Made by a program: the position numbers and the translations under genes. 8,510 nt of DNA. It comes from Candidatus Bathyarchaeota archaeon (GTDB lineage: Archaea; Thermoproteota; Bathyarchaeia; Bathyarchaeales; Bathycorpusculaceae). This document shows positions 1-5,803 of the stretch, in pieces. The notes under the pieces were generated by a model. That model searched no databases. It saw nothing but the letters and a program-made list of their open reading frames with translations, and had not been told where the DNA came from. Position 1 is the first letter of the stretch. Every line of letters starts with the position of its first letter. The DNA is taken from positions 1 to 8,510 of the forward strand of contig DAOVMU010000056.1 in assembly GCA_030630585.1 (NCBI GenBank). Reading direction: 5' to 3'.

Positions 1-148
1 ACACAGCTAAAAACACCCTATCCGCCTTGAAACTCTTGTCCATGCAATCAGGCTGCAAACTTTTAACAAACACACGCAACACATTGTGGACAATGCAACT
101 GCTGAAAACATCCGTTTCTGTAACCAGAACACCATTAACAACAATCAA
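1..148 (-). CDS. Possible partial minus-strand gene running off the left edge
   Basis: The minus strand is open from a TGA at 175-173 to the window edge. It reads as a valine-rich, protein-like stretch (RDLIVVNGVLVTETDVF, later KSLQPDCMDKSFKADRVF). There is no ATG near the beginning; the first plausible start is the TTG at 148-146, preceded by only a weak AGGG. The opposite plus-strand frame (3-194) is also open but is rich in Thr, Ser and Leu, as antisense shadows often are. I recognise no family. If real, it would be divergent from the acetyltransferase gene at 248 and share the 149-247 spacer with it. It could equally be a chance ORF or a decayed fragment. Confidence 0.28.
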   Translation of the reverse strand, partial: MIVVNGVLVTETDVFSSCIVHNVLRVFVKSLQPDCMDKSFKADRVFLAV

Positions 149-208
149 GTCCCTATTAAAAGCGACAGCAAATCAGAGTTTCGCAACAACCTGAGACTAA
201 TCCAAACA

Positions 209-220
209 CTTATTATTATT
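209..220 (+). promoter_or_regulatory. Candidate TATA box of the tandem GNAT gene
   Basis: CTTATTATTATT is centred about 34 bases before the ATG at 248, the most AT-rich block in the spacer. No Shine-Dalgarno sequence lies before the ATG (AAAGACAAAGC). A short-leader or near-leaderless archaeal transcript would fit. The placement is inferred from spacing only. Confidence 0.4.
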
Positions 221-247
221 CCTCAGTTCTTTTGTTAAAGACAAAGC

Positions 248-1156
248 ATGACCGTTCAAATTCGAAGCCTTACCGACAAGAACCTGTCAAGCTTGGTTAA
301 ACTGCTCAACGAAGCACGTAGAGGATCATACGAGTTTGTTTCCTTCGATGAGGAGAGACTTCGCTCTCAAATCAAGAAATGGAATCTTGAAGTTCTAGTC
401 GCTGAGGAAGAAGGCGAAATCATAAGCTCTGTTGCATACAATGATGGGCACTGGGGTGAAGAAATCGAATGGCTTGCATCGTCTGAAAGCGCAAACCGAA
501 AAGGCCTAGACGACTTACTAGTTAAAGAAATCGAAAAACATGTCAAGGGCGAAACGGTTTTCACAGTTGTTGACGATGAAAGCCCAGAAATTAACGAGTG
601 GGCTAAACGAGACTACAAACCTGAGGGTGGACTATACCACATGGTCGCCAGACTTGACAACTCAAAGTCTCCACCAAAAATTCCGGAAGCCGTAATTATC
701 CGCAATCTAAAATCAGAAGAGGAAAAAGAATTTGTGGAAGCCGTGAATGCCGGATTTAGCCGAGAAAGACTAGAACAAGGCGTTATCCAAAGATGGAAGT
801 CTGAATTCTTGCCCTTCAGCGAAAAATGGATTCACGTAGCTGAACTCGACGATAAGATCATTTCAGTTGTTGTCTCCAAACCGGACACAAAATATAACAA
901 ATTCTTCGGTGGCAATCGAGGCTATCTTGGCCCAGCAGCTACCCTACCTCAATATCGCCGCGAAAACCTCGCATCTGCTCTCACATGCAGGGCGATGAAC
1001 TTTCTCTTCAAAAAGGGAATGAACTCTGTAGTATTATACACTTCAGAACAGAACATACCATCTGTAACCCTTCTGCGAAAACTAGGTTTCAAAATTGGAC
1101 ACCACTGGAAGTTTATGCGCAAAAAATATCCTAACAGTGCCATCCAAAAATTATGA
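248..1156 (+). CDS. Tandem-domain GNAT acetyltransferase (302 aa)
   Basis: This is a predicted cytoplasmic acyl-CoA-dependent N-acetyltransferase with two GNAT folds in tandem. The C-terminal half (about 147-295) is the clearer one: a beta strand LGPAAT (227-232), then the acyl-CoA loop and helix QYRRENLASAL (235-245), then SVVLYTSEQNIPSVTLLRKLGF (260-281), the usual strand-helix ending of the fold. The loop is a Q-x-x-G-x-A variant in which Asn240 takes the place of the glycine. The N-terminal half (about 3-135) has VAEEEGEIISSVAY (51-64) and a degenerate loop NRKGLD (83-88). Because the last small residue is Asp88, the N domain may no longer bind CoA. The ATG at 248 has no Shine-Dalgarno but follows a TATA-like box. 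The gene is convergent with the response regulator. The fold is fairly certain; the substrate is unknown. Confidence 0.85.
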   Translation: MTVQIRSLTDKNLSSLVKLLNEARRGSYEFVSFDEERLRSQIKKWNLEVLVAEEEGEIISSVAYNDGHWGEEIEWLASSESANRKGLDDLLVKEIEKHVKGETVFTVVDDESPEINEWAKRDYKPEGGLYHMVARLDNSKSPPKIPEAVIIRNLKSEEEKEFVEAVNAGFSRERLEQGVIQRWKSEFLPFSEKWIHVAELDDKIISVVVSKPDTKYNKFFGGNRGYLGPAATLPQYRRENLASALTCRAMNFLFKKGMNSVVLYTSEQNIPSVTLLRKLGFKIGHHWKFMRKKYPNSAIQKL

Positions 1157-1195
1157 TGTAAAACTTTGAAACCTTAAAGTCTGAAAGACGGTAGC

Positions 1196-1214
1196 GAAAA
1201 AGAAATTTGAAAAT
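1196..1214 (-). terminator. Candidate U-rich terminator after the response regulator gene
   Basis: Read on the minus strand, this is ATTTTCAAATTTCTTTTTC, beginning 14 bases after the TAA at 1230-1228. Archaeal termination commonly uses such pyrimidine-rich U tracts without a stem-loop, and I see no convincing hairpin. It sits in the 71-base gap between two convergent genes. No similar T tract is visible on the plus strand for the acetyltransferase. Confidence 0.4.
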
Positions 1215-1227
1215 GTTGCTGGAAGAT

Positions 1228-1701
1228 TTAGTGCCTGCTTCTGCTAGTTAGTTTTCCCTCAGCTTCCAACTCTTTTACTCTTGTTTCAATGAAGTCCGCG
1301 ACTTTGTCTTGGCTGTATTTCTTTTCTTCTTGTTGCTTTCTTAGTTCTTCCTTGATTGTGTTGAGAACTTTTTTAACGTCAAAGGGCTTTATTACGTACG
1401 CGTCTGCGCCTCTGTTTACTGCTTCTACCGCGTTCTGTAGTGTGGGGTATCCAGTAACGATTATTTTTCGCATCCTAGGTGTTGTATCCTTCATCCTTGT
1501 TAGAAGCTCTATTCCCTCCATGTCTGGGAGCCGAACGTCGATTAAGACCAGATTGTAGAATCTCCTTCTTGTTCTTTCAATGGCTTTTTTTGCTGTGCCT
1601 ACTGATTCAACAGTGTATCCTTCATCCTCAAGTATTGTTGTTAGTACTTTTCTTATGTTCTCATCGTCGTCGATAACGAGAATTCTAATGCTTTTATCCA
1701 T
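1228..1701 (-). CDS. Receiver-only response regulator (157 aa)
   Basis: This is a CheY-like phosphoacceptor, the predicted partner of the histidine kinase encoded immediately upstream. The receiver domain spans about 4-122. Acidic residues are Asp11-Asp12-Asp13 in VIDDDE, the phosphorylated residue is Asp55 in LIDVRLPD, the switch Thr is Thr83 in IIVTGYP, and the conserved Lys is Lys105 in VIKPFD. All catalytic positions are intact. The remaining 35 or so residues form a charged helix (KKYSQDKVADFIETRVKELE) ending in a basic tail. No helix-turn-helix or other output domain is present, so signalling must go through protein contact. The start is well fixed: GGAGGTG lies 7 bases before the ATG. 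The first 49 bases overlap the kinase gene in another frame, implying coupled translation. Confidence 0.93.
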   Translation of the reverse strand: MDKSIRILVIDDDENIRKVLTTILEDEGYTVESVGTAKKAIERTRRRFYNLVLIDVRLPDMEGIELLTRMKDTTPRMRKIIVTGYPTLQNAVEAVNRGADAYVIKPFDVKKVLNTIKEELRKQQEEKKYSQDKVADFIETRVKELEAEGKLTSRSRH

Positions 1702-4700
1702 ACTTTTTCACCTCCTTCAATTTTTAGTTCGGTTGGGATAGTTGCAGTGAAAGCTGTGCCTTTCCCACGAGCGCTTTCTAAAGAAATAGAGCCTTCATGC
1801 GCTTCTATAATGCGTTTGCATATTGGTAAGCCGAATCCCATTCCCTTCGCTTTTCTTGTGAAAAGCGGGGTCCAGAGCTTCTTCATGGTCTTCTTTGACA
1901 TGCCCATTCCGGTGTCTGAGAAGACAAATTTCAAGTTGCCATTTGATTTCTTGCTTTCTATTGTTAGTGTTCCGCCTTTTGGCATGGCCTCAATAGCATT
2001 TTTGATTATGTTGACGAAGGCTCTCTTGATTTTTTCAACGTCAACTTTGATTTTCGGCTTGTTTTCTGTTAGATTTATTACTTGAACGTTTTTTGGAATC
2101 TCAACAAGAGACAGTGCTTCTCTTATTATTGATTTCGGATTGCTCTCCGTTAAATCTAGTCTTATCTCTCTTGAATAATCCAAAAGGTCATTTATTATCT
2201 TGTTCGAGTATACTATGTTCCTTTCTATAAGATCGAGCATTTCTTTTACTTTGCCGTCTATTTTCGGACTTAATCGTTTCTTCAGATAGTATGCAGCTCC
2301 ATTGATACTTGTCAGAGGGTTACGTAGGTCGTGACCTACCATGCCAGCTAATTCACCTATTACTGCCAGCCTCTGCGCCTTGAGGAGTTGCTCTTGAGAT
2401 TTCTTCAATTCACGCGTTCTCTCCTCCACTTTTTGCTCAAGCTGCTCCGTATAGGCTTCAAGCTGCCGTCTTGCTTTCCTCAATCTATCAATGAGTTGAC
2501 CGTTTTCAATGACTATTGCAGCTTGGTGCAAGAAAAGGTCCAAAGGAGTAATGGCTTCTCTGGTTGGCTTCCTCCCATCCACTGGGTCATCCATGCTCAA
2601 AATGCCCACTATTCTTCCTTCAGGCGTGCGAAGAGGTGCGTAAAGCATGTCTTGGGGGTGCCAATCAATCATTTCCTCGGGTAAAAGCTTGCTAGGGACA
2701 CCTGCATACGTAGTTGCTTCATCGGAAGGGGCTTCACGCGGAACATGATGAACGTATTCTCGAATCCATGGGTCACTCCAAGGCAGATAATAAAACTCAC
2801 CTAACTTGAATCGTTCAAACTTCGGGCCCAACCGTTCTTTCCACACATGTGCCGACGCCTTTCTCTCAAGTAGGAGTTTGATTTCTTCCTTTGCGAGTCC
2901 TGCTGTGACTATAGCTGTTCCTTCTAAGTTTTTGTCTCTGAGAGAAATTACAACCCTTCTCCACCCAAAGCTTCCAATGGCTCCTGCAACTACTTTTAGC
3001 CTTTGACGCGCATCCTTCATGCGTATAATTTCCGTGGAATTTTTCAATAGATTAGCTAGCCTGTTGGAGAGTTTTCTAAGCTGTGTACGTTTTCTTATGT
3101 TGCTTATAGCGATAGCAGCATGGGAGGCCAATATCTCAAGAAGTTCTGTATCCTCTTCACCAAACGCTGCAAGCTTCTTACTTTCTACATTCAAAACGCC
3201 TAGGGCCTCTTTTTCCATCTTGATGGGCACAGCAAGCTCAGAAATCATGTTTGGTTTGCCTAAGATGTATGCTTTTTCCTTTCTCACATCTGGGACGAGA
3301 AATGGTATGCCTGTTCTTGCTGCCCTTACAGTTACGCCTTTTTCCCCATCTAATGGTAGATCGAAAGAGAGATTATTTGGGTATCCACTTTGGGATACTA
3401 GATGAATTCTTCTTCCTTGTATCATGAGAATGGAGGCATACTCAAACCCTAATGTTCTCTCCATAGCCTTTAACGTTACATCGTAAACATCTTCCAGGCT
3501 CTCTGTCATGTTCAAGCTCCGACCATATTTGTTTAGTGCGGAAAGCCTCTCTCGAAAGCGTTTCCTTTCCTTTTCCATTTTTTTGCGTTCAGTGATGTCT
3601 CTAAATATTCCTTGAATCAGTTTTTTGCCCTTAAGTTCAAATATGTTGGCTTTGATTGCAACATCTTTGATCTCCCCTTTCTTGGTGATAACTCGCGTTT
3701 CCAGAACCTGTCTCTCCTTCTCCTTGAGGTGCTGTTTGAAAGTCTTGCTGAATTGTCCCTCGATTTCTTCCAGAAGATGGAGAGTCCGTTGGTTCTTACC
3801 GATCAATTTTGACTTCTTTCTGCCCACTAATTCAGATGCTGCGCGGTTACAATCAATTATCATGCCTGTTTCAGCGTCGGCTATGAAAATAGCGTCCATC
3901 GCCTCCTCAAACTGCGTTCTGTATTTTTCCTCGGATTCCCTAAGTGCTTTTTCCATTTTTTTGCGTTTGGTGATTTCCAGTGTGACCTCGATCGCACCTG
4001 TAATTTCACCGTCTACGTCTAGAACAGGATAGCCTCGTATAAACCATGCTCGTCCATCTGAAGTCGTCTTTTCTACTTCCTGTGGTTGACCCGTTTTCAT
4101 GGCTTTTATGACTGGGCAGTCTGAACAAGGAGTGCTGCGCTTCGGCCATATCTCGTAACAATGGTGTCCTACCAGTTCTTCATGCTCCAAACCCGCCGAT
4201 TTGCAAGCAGCTTGGTTTGCCCATAGAATTCTCATTGACGTGTCTTCATGTATTACGTGTTCCACCAGGCTGTTGAGAATGATGTCTTTCTCTCGCTCGA
4301 CGCCATTCAATGTCTCCTCTACCCGCTTGTGTTTGGTTATGTCGATGGCAATCTCAAGTCGAACATGTTTACCTCCAGGCCACTTGATGGTTTTATCTAC
4401 GCATTTGTACCAGTGTCTGTTCCTTTCGTTTTGAAACTCCCAGATGTAGGTTTTCCCCAGGTTTTTTCCGAAGATGTATTTGTTGGTGCAGAAAGGGCAT
4501 GGATGTTTTAGGTTTTGAAGGATCTTATAGCATTTCTTGCCCAAAGCCTTCTTGCCAAAAAGTCTCTCAAACTCATTGTTAGCAAAAAGTATTTCATATG
4601 TTTCAGGGTCTGAAACGTAGATTGGTTCATCTATCCCGTCAAAAAGCGTGTGCAACTTTATTAATGCATGTTCCTTGTTGGTGCAAACTCCGCTCTTCAT

Positions 4701-4703
4701 CAT
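1653..4703 (-). CDS. Soluble hybrid-sensing histidine kinase, PAS-PAS-PAS-GAF-GAF-HisKA-HATPase (1016 aa)
   Basis: This sensor kinase should autophosphorylate on His791 and pass phosphate to the adjacent receiver. Domains in order are PAS1 (about 11-128), PAS2 (136-249), PAS3 (257-375), GAF1 (395-537), a divergent GAF2 (550-735), a coiled coil (737-775), HisKA with HDLRNPL (791-797), and HATPase (about 885-990). The ATPase has the N-box Asn902 in KNAIEAMP, the G1 box DTGMGM (930-935), an F-box PLFTR and the G2 box GMGFGL (954-959). PAS1 and PAS2 each contain C-x10-C-x2-C (Cys58/69/72 and Cys182/193/196). No signal peptide or membrane helix is seen, so it is cytoplasmic. It starts with ATGATGA, overlapping the upstream stop by 4 bases, with GAGG 5 bases before the ATG. 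The C-terminal tail is encoded in the region shared with the regulator. The kinase call is firm; the ligand is unknown. Confidence 0.95.
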   Translation of the reverse strand: MMKSGVCTNKEHALIKLHTLFDGIDEPIYVSDPETYEILFANNEFERLFGKKALGKKCYKILQNLKHPCPFCTNKYIFGKNLGKTYIWEFQNERNRHWYKCVDKTIKWPGGKHVRLEIAIDITKHKRVEETLNGVEREKDIILNSLVEHVIHEDTSMRILWANQAACKSAGLEHEELVGHHCYEIWPKRSTPCSDCPVIKAMKTGQPQEVEKTTSDGRAWFIRGYPVLDVDGEITGAIEVTLEITKRKKMEKALRESEEKYRTQFEEAMDAIFIADAETGMIIDCNRAASELVGRKKSKLIGKNQRTLHLLEEIEGQFSKTFKQHLKEKERQVLETRVITKKGEIKDVAIKANIFELKGKKLIQGIFRDITERKKMEKERKRFRERLSALNKYGRSLNMTESLEDVYDVTLKAMERTLGFEYASILMIQGRRIHLVSQSGYPNNLSFDLPLDGEKGVTVRAARTGIPFLVPDVRKEKAYILGKPNMISELAVPIKMEKEALGVLNVESKKLAAFGEEDTELLEILASHAAIAISNIRKRTQLRKLSNRLANLLKNSTEIIRMKDARQRLKVVAGAIGSFGWRRVVISLRDKNLEGTAIVTAGLAKEEIKLLLERKASAHVWKERLGPKFERFKLGEFYYLPWSDPWIREYVHHVPREAPSDEATTYAGVPSKLLPEEMIDWHPQDMLYAPLRTPEGRIVGILSMDDPVDGRKPTREAITPLDLFLHQAAIVIENGQLIDRLRKARRQLEAYTEQLEQKVEERTRELKKSQEQLLKAQRLAVIGELAGMVGHDLRNPLTSINGAAYYLKKRLSPKIDGKVKEMLDLIERNIVYSNKIINDLLDYSREIRLDLTESNPKSIIREALSLVEIPKNVQVINLTENKPKIKVDVEKIKRAFVNIIKNAIEAMPKGGTLTIESKKSNGNLKFVFSDTGMGMSKKTMKKLWTPLFTRKAKGMGFGLPICKRIIEAHEGSISLESARGKGTAFTATIPTELKIEGGEKVWIKALEFSLSTTMRT
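1709..1717 (-). promoter_or_regulatory. Strong Shine-Dalgarno of the response regulator inside the kinase gene
   Basis: The minus strand reads AAGGAGGTG, a near-perfect match to the 16S 3' end, 7 bases before the regulator ATG (1701-1699). It lies in the kinase coding sequence, 56 bases or more before the kinase stop. The regulator can therefore be initiated independently while kinase translation is still running. Confidence 0.8.
3571..3967 (-). repeat. 19-bp perfect direct repeat flanking the PAS3 module
   Basis: TTTTCCATTTTTTTGCGTT (plus strand) occurs at 3571-3589 and 3949-3967, 378 bases apart. Both copies encode the RKKMEK linker that follows PAS2 (ITKRKKMEK) and PAS3 (ITERKKMEK) in the kinase, and both contain a run of seven T (seven A in the mRNA). 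The spacing is exactly 126 codons, so recombination between the copies would remove or duplicate PAS3 in frame. Confidence 0.8.
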
Positions 4704-5026
4704 CTACGCCTCATTTTCAACAATAGACCTTTCTTCACGTTACTCACGTATTCCGAAAAGTCCCAGTGCTCCACCTCTTCGAACTCCAATCCCAACTTCT
4801 CATAAAGTCGCTTTGCAATAAGCTTCTCAAGATAAAAGGCCCCAGGGCCGAGAATTTTTTCTAGGGCTTCTGAAAAATCTGCCAAGTTGGTTGAAATGCT
4901 TTCTTTGCTTATTTCAAAATGAGTCTCTAAATGAAAGAATATGGCTTGTTTTGGCGAATCCCCCAAGGAAGATAAGCCTTCCTCAACAGCTTCTAAAAGG
5001 ATTTTTCTAAGATTGTTTGGAGGCAA
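4700..5026 (-). CDS. NitrOD5-like (DUF3227-like) small protein A (108 aa)
   Basis: This small, soluble, all-helical-looking protein covers almost exactly one NitrOD5-type domain (about 6-80), a family named as an output domain in Nitrosopumilus-type signalling proteins; its molecular function is not established. Diagnostic stretches are LLEAVEEGLSSLG, AIFFHLETHFEI, ADFSEALEKILGPGA and YLEKLIAKRLYEKLG. The C-terminal part adds an acidic segment (EFEEVEHWDF) and a basic end (KMRRR). It is a paralogue of the protein at 5123-5515, with no gaps over 74 residues. The start is a TTG (5026-5024), forced because no ATG exists upstream of the domain and a stop lies four codons before; GAGGG is 6 bases ahead. 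The stop overlaps the kinase start, so the two are translationally linked. An adaptor, regulator or output role for the kinase pair is inferred. Confidence 0.8.
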   Translation of the reverse strand: MPPNNLRKILLEAVEEGLSSLGDSPKQAIFFHLETHFEISKESISTNLADFSEALEKILGPGAFYLEKLIAKRLYEKLGLEFEEVEHWDFSEYVSNVKKGLLLKMRRR

Positions 5027-5049
5027 ATGTATCCCTCAAGGGTCTAATG

Positions 5050-5080
5050 ATGAAGCTTAGAAATGAAATTCATGAAGCTT
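5050..5080. promoter_or_regulatory. Two 9-bp direct repeats, a possible operator of the A-kinase-regulator unit
   Basis: ATGAAGCTT occurs at 5050-5058 and 5072-5080, a 22-base period, about two helical turns. Each copy contains the palindrome AAGCTT. The pair lies just downstream of the TATA element at 5101-5116, where transcription toward A should begin (about 5080). A protein bound here could block or tune initiation. No binding protein is known, and chance cannot be excluded. Confidence 0.3.
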
Positions 5081-5100
5081 TGATAAAGCCTTTGTGAACT

Positions 5101-5116
5101 GTAAATATATATTTCG
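5101..5116 (-). promoter_or_regulatory. Archaeal TATA/BRE-like promoter for protein A, kinase and regulator
   Basis: The minus strand reads CGAAATATATATTTAC. It holds a purine-rich BRE-like CGAAA, then a strong TATA element whose core AAATATATATTT (5103-5114) is a perfect palindrome. It lies just after the stop of protein B (5123). Initiation about 25 bases downstream would give a leader of about 55 bases before the TTG of A. The A-kinase-regulator unit can thus have its own promoter, apart from read-through from B. Being symmetric, it could also fire on the plus strand, but no gene follows there. Confidence 0.55.
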
Positions 5117-5122
5117 AAAAAC

Positions 5123-5515
5123 CTATTCTTGGTAGGATACTTGACTTCTTCTTCCCTTTAGAAAGCTGCGTTTTGCAGCTACAACGTACTCAGCAAATAC
5201 AAGCTCTTTGCATTTATCCCATTCAAGAGGCCGCCCGATTCTTTCATACAATCCCTTCATTATGAGAATCTCTAGATATTGAGCACCTGCTCCAAAGATT
5301 TTCTCAAGTCCTTCTGCAAAATCTTCAATACGCTTGGGAATTTCATTTCTTTTGATTTCAAATTTGTTTTCAAGGTGGAAGAAAACTGACTGTTTAGCAG
5401 ATTCTCCAAGAGAAGCCAGAGCTTCATCTACAGCTTCAAGAAAGAGTCTTTCGAAGAATTTGCCTCCAACTTTGAACTCCTCCAGCCTCCTCGGTTTAAG
5501 AGATATACCCAACAT
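5123..5515 (-). CDS. NitrOD5-like (DUF3227-like) small protein B (130 aa)
   Basis: This is the second copy of the NitrOD5-type domain (about 21-95), with the signatures LFLEAVDEALASLGES, SVFFHLENKFEI, EDFAEGLEKIFGAGAQYLE and IMKGLYERIG. By hand count 41 of 74 aligned residues match protein A without gaps, so the two are tandem duplicates that have diverged. B differs by a 20-residue N-terminal extension with a basic patch (LKPRRLEEFK) and a longer basic C-terminus (KRSFLKGRRSQ). No membrane helix or signal peptide is seen. The ATG at 5515 has no Shine-Dalgarno; an AT-rich element about 20-30 bases upstream suggests a leaderless or very short-leader mRNA. It lies 96 bases upstream of A, with that gene's promoter in between. 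The biochemical role is unknown; context argues for signalling. Confidence 0.8.
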   Translation of the reverse strand: MLGISLKPRRLEEFKVGGKFFERLFLEAVDEALASLGESAKQSVFFHLENKFEIKRNEIPKRIEDFAEGLEKIFGAGAQYLEILIMKGLYERIGRPLEWDKCKELVFAEYVVAAKRSFLKGRRSQVSYQE

Positions 5516-5532
5516 CCTATAAACTTCGATCG

Positions 5533-5548
5533 GTTTTTAAGTTTAACT
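5533..5548 (-). promoter_or_regulatory. Candidate TATA region of protein B
   Basis: The minus strand reads AGTTAAACTTAAAAAC, an AT-rich element 18 to 33 bases upstream of the ATG at 5515. That spacing is compatible with a leaderless archaeal transcript and fits the absence of a Shine-Dalgarno sequence. The exact 8-base box is ambiguous (GTTAAACT or TTAAAAAC). Confidence 0.4.
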
Positions 5549-5767
5549 TGTAATTGAGTCAGATTCGAGTTAGATTCGGATTAGGGCACATTTGTGATTG
5601 ATTTCTCTGAACGTGACATCGCGTGAAACGCTTATTCTATCAAAACTTCTTGCTACCAAATCCTCTACCTGAGAAAATCCGCCCCAGCTTCTTTTCCCCA
5701 AAAATTGGACATCACGAAAACCTCCAGTTTAGCCACGGCATTACAGACAAAATGTTCAAATACGAAA

Positions 5768-5773
5768 GGAGGT
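5768..5773 (+). promoter_or_regulatory. Perfect GGAGGT Shine-Dalgarno not positioned for the annotated start
   Basis: AAAGGAGGT ends 3 bases before an ATG at 5777 that opens an 8-codon ORF, and 23 bases before the ATG at 5797 of the acetyltransferase. No in-frame start lies between; a TAG at 5773-5775 closes that frame. The site therefore either serves the tiny ORF or is a remnant. Confidence 0.5.
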
Positions 5774-5776
5774 AGC

Positions 5777-5803
5777 ATGCTCTTAAAAAGCTTGATATGT
5801 TAA
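5777..5803 (+). CDS. Possible 8-codon leader ORF (MLLKSLIC) overlapping the acetyltransferase start
   Basis: ATG CTC TTA AAA AGC TTG ATA TGT TAA follows a strong Shine-Dalgarno with short 3-base spacing. Its last codons overlap the acetyltransferase ATG at 5797-5799 in another frame, so a ribosome stopping at 5801-5803 would be right on the downstream start. Termination-reinitiation coupling is a plausible reading. It is too short for composition to support, so chance or a displaced start is also possible. Confidence 0.25.
   Translation: MLLKSLIC

Larger units (their letters stand above)
5516..5796. other. Intergenic region between divergent genes
   Basis: This 281-base spacer contains the AT-rich promoter of protein B at its left end and the Shine-Dalgarno plus tiny ORF at its right end. 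In between are an imperfect 11-base tandem repeat (AGATTCGAGTT then AGATTCGGATT, 5561-5582), a small inverted repeat GCGT-GAA-ACGC (5621-5631), and a minus-strand open stretch of 43 codons from a TTG at 5701 to a TAA at 5570. That ORF reads plausibly (SQVEDLVARSFDRISVS) but lacks a properly spaced ribosome site. I see no convincing RNA gene. Confidence 0.5.

Noticed and set aside
3571..3967. Programmed frameshifting at the A7 runs in the kinase linkers
   Set aside because: The runs encode ordinary Lys-Lys codons in a common linker, no stimulatory structure is evident, and the zero frame yields the full kinase.
2806..4032. Long plus-strand ORFs antisense to the kinase (for example 3019-3405 and 3625-4032)
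   Set aside because: They lie opposite a well-supported kinase with intact motifs, are rich in Ser, Leu and Phe as antisense shadows are, and have no promoter or ribosome site.
5561..5582. Imperfect 11-base tandem repeat (AGATTCGAGTT/AGATTCGGATT) as the start of a repeat array
   Set aside because: There are only two copies differing at two positions, with no further units or spacers, so it is not a CRISPR or satellite array.
5570..5701. 43-codon minus-strand ORF upstream of protein B, starting at a TTG
   Set aside because: The translation looks protein-like, but the start lacks a properly spaced ribosome site, no family is recognised, and open stretches of this length are expected by chance across six frames.
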